Of a DNA stretch of 64,000 bases, positions 58,161-64,000 are shown in pieces. Every line of letters starts with the position of its first letter. Position 1 is the stretch's first letter. Source of the stretch: Trichostrongylus colubriformis (taxonomy: Eukaryota > Nematoda > Chromadorea > Rhabditida > Trichostrongylidae); contig OZ022259.1 in the NCBI GenBank assembly GCA_963978905.1, positions 52,098,727 to 52,162,726 of the forward strand. The letters are read 5' to 3'. The translations under genes and the position numbers were made by a program. The notes beneath the pieces are model-generated. The model was not told the DNA's origin. It was given only the letters and a program-made list of their open reading frames with translations, and did no database searches.

Positions 58161-58492
58161 TGGGGCTTCTACCTCAAAAGATTCCACCACGAATGTACTG
58201 TTTAGTCGTAGCGCATGAAGATGGTCTAGTAACATTGGGTATTGGACAGGCGTGAGGCGCGAGTCGCGCCGTACTTTGCGATAGCTCAGCTGTTATGAGA
58301 AAACTCATTTATGTACCGATAATACAAGATGTGTGTGTAATATAAGTTGAAACTCGGAGGGATGGCTTATTTCCAGTGTTTTAAAGAGATTCATCGATTT
58401 ATTCTCCATGTTGGAGTGAATGAGCATTTTTGCTTTCATCAACGAGTACGAAGACCATGATTACTTGGAGGTGTGAGCTGAAGCTCGGTCTA

Positions 58493-59168
58493 TTAGGTGT
58501 GTGCAGAATAAATGGCCAAAACAGAACACTTTTCTCAAAACGCCATAACTTCGCTCAGACGCAGCTTTTATGGTCGAAATAGGAACCATTCGAATCTACA
58601 CAACCTTGTCAACGATCTGGTAAAAAATGTGTATACATGATAAAATTCTGGATTGCAAAAATTAATAATGTCAACGATGGCATTTTCTGCATGCATAGAA
58701 TCGGCCAATTTTTTTCTGACGCAGGTCTGCATCGAGAACCAGGAAAAAGTGGTAATCCGTCAGGGGTAGGTCTGGGGAATAAGGGGGTGAAGGAGAGTCT
58801 CGATGCCTAACAGCATCAGTTTCTGCCGGGTGTCTTGCGAAGTGTGGGATTTTGCGTTGTTTTGCGCACCCAGCAAAAACTTGCGCAGTTAGGCATCGAG
58901 ACTCTCCTCATTCCCCTTACTCCCCAAACCTATCCCTCACGGATTGCCACTTTTTTCAGGTTCTCGATGCAAATCTGCGTCAGAAAAAATTCGCTGATAT
59001 TATGCGCGGTAAAAATGCCATTCTCGACTTTATTGATTCTCGCAATCCAGCACTTGGTCGTGATGGCATATTTTCTTTACCAGATCGTTGGCACAATTCT
59101 GTAGATTCGAGTGGTTTTTATTTCGACGGGCCAGTTATGTTTTGGCCATTTATTCTGTAAACACCTAA
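58493..59168. mobile_element. Mariner-derived palindromic element
   Basis: The ends are TTAGGTGT..CAGAATAAATGGCC and their complement, with TA on both sides (58491-58492 and 59169-59170). It is 676 bp. Each arm is the 3' part of a mariner transposase gene. The right arm (58852-59135, +) still reads YSPNLSLTDCHFF followed by a PDRWHN..DSSGFYF tail. The arms meet near 58840. The whole looks like an end-to-end duplication of one transposon end. Confidence 0.8.
58852..59135 (+). pseudogene. Mariner transposase C-terminal fragment
   Basis: The frame contains the mariner motif YSP-D-L..TDYHFF as YSPNLSLTDCHFF. The aspartate expected in SPDL, the third catalytic residue of the D,D34D triad, is Asn. 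The N-terminal two thirds of the protein are absent. It is probably related to the bandit mariner described from hookworms; that link is an inference. Confidence 0.7.
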
Positions 59169-59960
59169 TATTTATGGTATAAACGAATGCTACGCACAAA
59201 TCTGATCGCCGTGGAGCAGTTCACAAACGGCTATTCTCTGAAGCATTCCATTCACTCACTTCCTCAGTGATCAACATAAAACGCACTGACTTATTGACGT
59301 TCAGCCAATGAGGTCCTATTCATTTCATTTTATGATCAGAATCAAGTCGAGATATTGTTAATGATCTCTCGTTGAAAGATAAGGCTTCTTGAACACTCAT
59401 TTCAACCAGGAGTTAGCCGGCAGGAGGTTCGTGTACCGAACACTCACCTTCTCGTGTGTGAGCGTTTGTGCTACTTTCTGTATTCAAACAGATTTCCAAT
59501 GCTGACGCAGAGTTGCTAAGCTTATTAAGTCGCTGCGAAGAACATGGACTGACAGATTTCTCAAAGGCTGCTTAGATGTGATTACCGATTCACTAAAAAA
59601 GAAAAGATGTATGGTCAAAGCGGTCAGAAGACAAATAAAATAGCTACCTTTCTGTCTTTGGTGTGTGGTTGCCGTACGGTCTTCGTACCACCTTACGGAC
59701 GCTAGAAACGTAATCTTAAGAATGTCTACTGTCTACCCCTGCTTTCGCTCAAATTCAAACAATACCAGTTGGCTGGCGGACACTCTGCGTGCGATTCATG
59801 GCGAGGTTGTGCAAAAAAGGTTTGATCGACACGATACAAATTCTGTAACTAATCCATTCTACGCAATTTGGCTGTCGAAACATTCCTTTGCAACTAGTAC
59901 GCAGCATGAACTGCTTTGGCTGGCCTTTGTTGAAGCTTCACGATGCATCCTCAGGGTGTT
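59169..59960. other. Gene-free sequence
   Basis: A frame at 59665-60018 (+) gives no recognisable motif and overlaps a foldback. No gene call is made. Confidence 0.3.
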
Positions 59961-59964
59961 GTGC

Positions 59965-60198
59965 CTGCCTGAACACAACCAAGCCGCGCCCACTCAATCA
60001 AGTCACACCCCACCCTAGACGAACGAATTTCCAGTGTAAAAGCTGCCTTCATCATTGAGATGGCTGATTCATCTGATTTTCTTTTCTTATCGCAGGTATC
60101 CTTCTCCACATGAGCGCCACGTTAAATTCGTTCGTCTAGGGCCAGGTGTGCTCTGGTTGGATGGGCGTGGCTTGGTTGTGTTCGAACAGACAAAACAC
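59965..60198. mobile_element. Short foldback element
   Basis: The left arm holds GAACACAACCAAGCC-GCGCCCA and CCCTAGACGAACGAATTT. The right arm mirrors both (AAATTCGTTCGTCTAGGG and TGGGCGTGGCTTGGTTGTG). Arms are about 65-70 bp around a ~90-bp centre. Confidence 0.65.
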
Positions 60199-60999
60199 CG
60201 TGAGTGCGCACCGCGGAGCCGCAACAAAAGTGCAGCCTGAACAGTCCTCTAAAGAACTCCTTCTTTCCTCCATTAAAGGCACCAGTAGGGGTAAAGGAAA
60301 ACTGAGATCTGGAAGTACATGTTTTCTGAAAACGAACCTTCTACTTTAGAAGAGGTCAAATGTGGTAAAAATCGCATTAAAAATACGCGGCTTAGGGTCT
60401 TGTGACGACCCCGCAGCACGGCATGTCGTTATGCGGTTATGCGGCTGGGGAGTCATCGTGGAGGGGCGGGACAACAATCGCGGCCGACTTGCTCAGACTC
60501 TGGCCTTTCTTCAGTCCACTCCGGCTAGAGAAGCAGAGGGCGAGAGAGAGAAGGGAGATTTTCGGGTTCCTATTTCTTGGTTTTTTCGCCGTTTTATGTC
60601 GTTCTTTCTCTACTGTCATATTGCTGAGCACCTCTACTTTGGTAATCCCCCAATTTGCCAAAATTACCCCTACCGGTGTCTTTAAGGCTCAGGCAAAATT
60701 ATACGCCTGAATGTGCAAATCGACCCCTCGAGATCTCGCTAGGATGCTTAGATAAGCAACTTTTCATAAGATGCCTTCCTCCCTCCCCACTGCGACAGCA
60801 TATCGTACCGCTGAAGAACGTCACTTTTTTGGAGGTCAAAATGAGTTAGCGGTAGGTCCCTTATTACAATTTATCGATGATTAATTTGAATGGATCCGGG
60901 AATGAAACACATTGGCTGAAGGGGTCTCTATTAAGTGTTCAAATAGTTTAGGGGATCGATTGTTTTGCCGTATAGTAGCAGTAGGCGGTGTACCGGATT

Positions 61000-61640
61000 T
61001 TATCCCATCCACTTCCTAATGGCTCTTATCAGCCTCTGTTAGCCGTTATCATATTCGATAAGTCACCGTTGAGGTTTCCTTGCCGCCCTGCAATACGTGG
61101 ATGTGAACATTCCACAGTCAGTCGAAAAAGAGAAACGGCGTTGGCGACATTTGCCTTCCAACGCTACTTATCAAATCTTATCAAATGTTATCAGCTTAGA
61201 TTATCCACTATCAAAGCCCCGTCCTACTCAAACACCTATGAGTGTCAGCGCTCTAGGACCAACACGAAAAGCGAAACGGCCTTGGCGAAATCTGTTTTCT
61301 TGCGCTCCTTATCGTTTCTTATCGCCGTTATCAATTCGAATCACACTATTAATGTCTTCGTCCGACCCTACGAAACACCTATGAGTGTCAGCACTGTAGA
61401 AACAACGCAAAAGATGAAACGGATACAGCGAGTTTTGCCTTTATATACACCTTATGGAACCTATCAGCTGTTATCAACTTGCATCATACATCATTAATGT
61501 CCCCGTCCCACTCCGCAAAATACCTAGGGTGTCAGCTTATAGGGTCAACGCGAAAGCTTGAAGGCCTCTGGTGATATTCGCTTTTCAAGGCTCCATATAG
61601 GCCCTTATCAGCTGCTATCACTTGTTCCACCACTAGGGTC
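61000..61640. repeat. Degenerate ~143-bp tandem repeat
   Basis: Units share CCTATGAGTGTCAGC (61236, 61379 and a decayed form near 61522), then GAAACGG, CTTATC.GTTATCA and CCCCGTCC-type blocks. Three to four copies are visible. Part of the unit resembles 765-850. Confidence 0.55.
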
Positions 61641-62108
61641 CACTTAACTTCTCTGTTTCGACCTACACTGAGGTCCAATGCTTGCCGGCCCGTCGAGTAG
61701 CGAAGTGACACATTTACTGAAGCGAGGTTGTGAAAAGTCAACACAGTTCGACAACCAGACAACAATGGTACAAGGCAAAAGCATTGAGCTCGACTGTCCG
61801 TCTCGTCCTTGTCTTCGCCTCGCATCGGCCCATTGTCTAGTCAGGTTCCTACGTTCGTGATCGTCGTTGGCTTGTCGTCCCTCCTCGTGCCTGTTCTCGA
61901 TTCTCTGAACGACACTTTGAAAGCATTGCTCATCAGATAATATGATTAGAAACCCATTGTTGTTGAAAGGCAAAAAGCGCCTCGCATCTGTTTGTCACTG
62001 TCACTGATCTCGTCTCCACTTCGTAGCGACTGAATCATCATGAGGAAAGGTCATGACACTCCCGACTTGACAAAACGTTGATTGCACTGACTCGTAAAGA
62101 TATTTCGT
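61641..62108. other. Gene-free sequence
   Basis: Frames on both strands overlap at 61644-61973 without a recognised domain. It might be old retroelement sequence, but I cannot support that. Confidence 0.3.
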
Positions 62109-62348
62109 AGTTACTACAAGGATGCTGAGTTATGGGCAAAAGCTTTGGTGCCGGACGGGACTCGAACCCGCACTTCATCCTTTCCGGGGATATGTGCTAA
62201 TCCATCACACTACCGACACCACCTTCACCTTAACTCAGCTTTGCTTTTGTTGTGCAAAAGCTGAGTTAAGGTGAAGGTTACCCGTCGCGGGTTCGAGTCC
62301 CGTCCGGCACCGAAGCTTTGCCCATAACTCAGCATCCTTGTAGTAACT
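62109..62348. mobile_element. tRNA-derived palindromic element
   Basis: The ends AGTTACTACAAGGATGCTGA and their complement (to 62348) enclose a full tRNA-like sequence on the minus strand in the left arm and only its T-arm and 3' acceptor on the plus strand in the right arm. The centre is a hairpin around GCAAAAGCTGAGTTAAGG. Confidence 0.7.
62147..62220 (-). pseudogene. tRNA-like sequence
   Basis: Read on the minus strand it starts GGTGTCGG and ends CCGGCACC. It has a D-arm GTG/CAC, a stem TATCC/GGATG with loop CCGGAAA, and a T-arm GCGGG-TTCGAGT-CCCGT with a good B box. C at the T33 position and an extra base after the acceptor argue against a working tRNA, and the anticodon is not secure. 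It is probably the tRNA head of a SINE-like element. Confidence 0.5.
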
Positions 62349-62459
62349 TTCGCATCGCGAGCTGCGGCGATAAAATAGCAGTTATCAAAAATTAAAAATA
62401 TCAAAATATTTTGTAGTGTTGCGATCGTCTAGAAAGAGATCATACAAATACAAAAAAGG

Positions 62460-64000
62460 ATGAGAATTGCTATAGAGAATAACCGTACATGGGAGTCACC
62501 CAATGGCACGACTCATGCTGAGATCGACCACATTCTAACAAACAGAAAATGGTGCCTCTACGACACCTCCGTGGTGCCATCTTTCTGTTGTGGATCCGAT
62601 CATCGCCTTCTTCGGACCAAAATCAGGTTCGACACTCGACTGGAGAAGAACACCTGTCACCGGCCGAAGGGGAGGAAGCAATGTATGACGAGAACCTTCT
62701 GAACGAGGCACTATCCCGTTATGACTGACGAGTCGTGGAGGACCCGACCGAAGACTACGAGCTGCTTCTCAAAGGATTGCAAACCTGTGCTGATCTTGCA
62801 TCTCTTCAACAATCAAGCAGAAGCGATCGGATTTCATCGAACACCAAGACGCTGCTTGAAAGGAGGAGAAGTTTGAGGCTGGATCCAAATGCAACTCATC
62901 TCGAGCGACTGGTTATCAATGTCAGTTGCAGAAATGCGTTACAGGAGGATCTTGCGCAGTACAGGAAGAGGAGAATTCTAGAGGCGGCGCAGGAAAGACG
63001 AAGTCTGAAGAAGTGCCGTCGGGACCTCAACGAGTTCAGTATTCCGCTATCATCATTGAAAACTGAAGACAGAACTGTCACTACTTCCCGTTACGAGATG
63101 GAGTCAATCACGGAGAGGTTCTACACCAATCTGTTCCGTTGCACACTACCCCTGCCAGATCCAGACATCCCCGCTGGTGGAACACCATTAAGGATTCTGC
63201 CGTCTGAAGTGCGAGTCGCAATTAGGAGTATGAAGAGCGGCACGGCTCCAAGGCCAGACAAGATCTCTGCCGATCTTCTTCGAGCAGGAAACCACGTCCT
63301 GCACTCACTACTCGCGACACATATGACGTTCTACCTTCAGAAGGAGCGGATCCCGGATCAGTGGAGGAGTTCGCGCACTGTCATCTTGCACAAGAAAGGT
63401 GACAGGGACGATCTTCGCAACTACCGACCGATTAGCTTGCTGAGCGTGCTCTACAAGCTTTTCACGAAGATCATCCTAACGCGAATGTCGCGCACATTGG
63501 ATGAGGCCCAGCCGTACGAACAAGCTGGATTCCGTCAGGGATTCAGCTGCATGGACCACATTCAAACCGTCGCGATGGTCATTGAAGTCTGCAGGGATTA
63601 CCATCTTCTCCTCGTCCTAACCTTCGTCGATTACGAAAAGGCCTTTGACAGCGTCGAAACGAATGCTATCCTGTCTGCGTTGGTCGACCAAGGAGTGGAC
63701 GCGTCCTATATTCGAACACTGGCTGACTGCTACCACCGCTGTTCTACGACAATACAGCTTTTCCAACGCCCAATCAACATCTCCATCGGAAAAGGCGTTA
63801 GGCAAGGCGACACCATCTCGCCAAAGCTGTTCACTGCCGCATTGCAGTGGGTGATGAAGTCGCTCGACTGGAACGACAAGGGCATATGTATGGACGGAAA
63901 ATTCCTCTCGAACCTTCGTTTCGCAGACGACATCGTCATCTTTACCAATGAAGCAGAGGCGATGCTCCGAGAGCTGAACGAAGTCGGAAGTAAGATCGGA
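62460..64000 (+). pseudogene. RTE-like non-LTR retrotransposon, 5'-truncated and frameshifted, running off the window
   Basis: The end of an AP-type endonuclease is seen first: TWESPNGTTHAEIDHI and the catalytic G-S-D-H-R-L-L at about 62597-62617. The frame then shifts between about 62660 and 62684, and the new frame meets a TGA at 62726-62728. From 62729 it is open to the window edge. It encodes the linker and reverse transcriptase: YRPISLLSVLYKLF, FVDYEKAFDSV, GVRQGDTISPKLF and the catalytic F-A-D-D at about 63919-63930. The endonuclease N-terminus is missing, so this is a 5'-truncated insertion. Family placement rests on motif order and on resemblance to nematode RTE elements. Confidence 0.8.

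Noticed and set aside
59665..60018. 117-codon plus-strand frame
   Set aside because: It has no recognisable domain, and its 3' part falls in a foldback element.
62147..62220. Functional tRNA-Ser(GGA) on the minus strand
   Set aside because: It has C33, an extra base after the acceptor, no long variable arm expected for Ser, and lies in a palindromic repeat. Called tRNA-like only.

Overview
The window is eukaryotic nuclear DNA, most likely from a clade V parasitic nematode of the strongylid or hookworm type. Three things point there: protein genes cut into short exons by introns full of small inverted-repeat transposons, TTTTCAG-type acceptors directly before start codons (spliced-leader trans-splicing), and remnants of mariner, RTE-like and Penelope-like elements. 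The species is an inference; the nematode assignment is fairly firm.

Left third (1-25,400). After about 7 kb of gene-free sequence with foldback elements, three housekeeping genes lie head to tail on the + strand: cytochrome c oxidase subunit 6B (7212-10469, 4 exons), the NDUFC2-like subunit of complex I (11015-13889, 4 exons) and tubulin-folding cofactor C (14178-21024, 8 exons). All exon phases join without a break. The layout looks like a nematode operon of two respiratory-chain genes plus a tubulin chaperone. The introns carry many foldback elements. Nested mariner-type MITEs follow at 21,502-24,392.

Middle (25,410-51,110). This is the striking part: a head-to-tail array of 141 tRNA-Gln(UUG) genes on the + strand, about 72 bp of tRNA plus 111 bp of spacer (period 183 bp, with 180, 181 and 182 bp variants). 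It behaves like a satellite. The centre is homogenised, the edges are decayed, and a 5-unit higher-order repeat (911-915 bp) and larger blocks (2191, 2373 and 3104 bp) recur. Sub-families have lost the proximal Pol III terminator, carry a damaged T-stem, or lack 3 nt in the T-loop. Because 183 = 3 x 61, the minus strand reads as a very long repetitive open frame (up to 1502 codons); I treat it as an artefact.

Right part (50,533-64,000). A 3318-bp tandem duplication, nearly identical between copies, has its breakpoints inside tRNA copies. Decayed tRNA copies, a Penelope-like reverse transcriptase remnant (- strand), a palindromic mariner derivative, further foldbacks, a degenerate ~143-bp repeat and a tRNA-like palindrome follow. 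The window ends inside a 5'-truncated, frameshifted RTE-like retrotransposon. Counting the copies outside the main array, 148 tRNA-Gln-related loci are visible.
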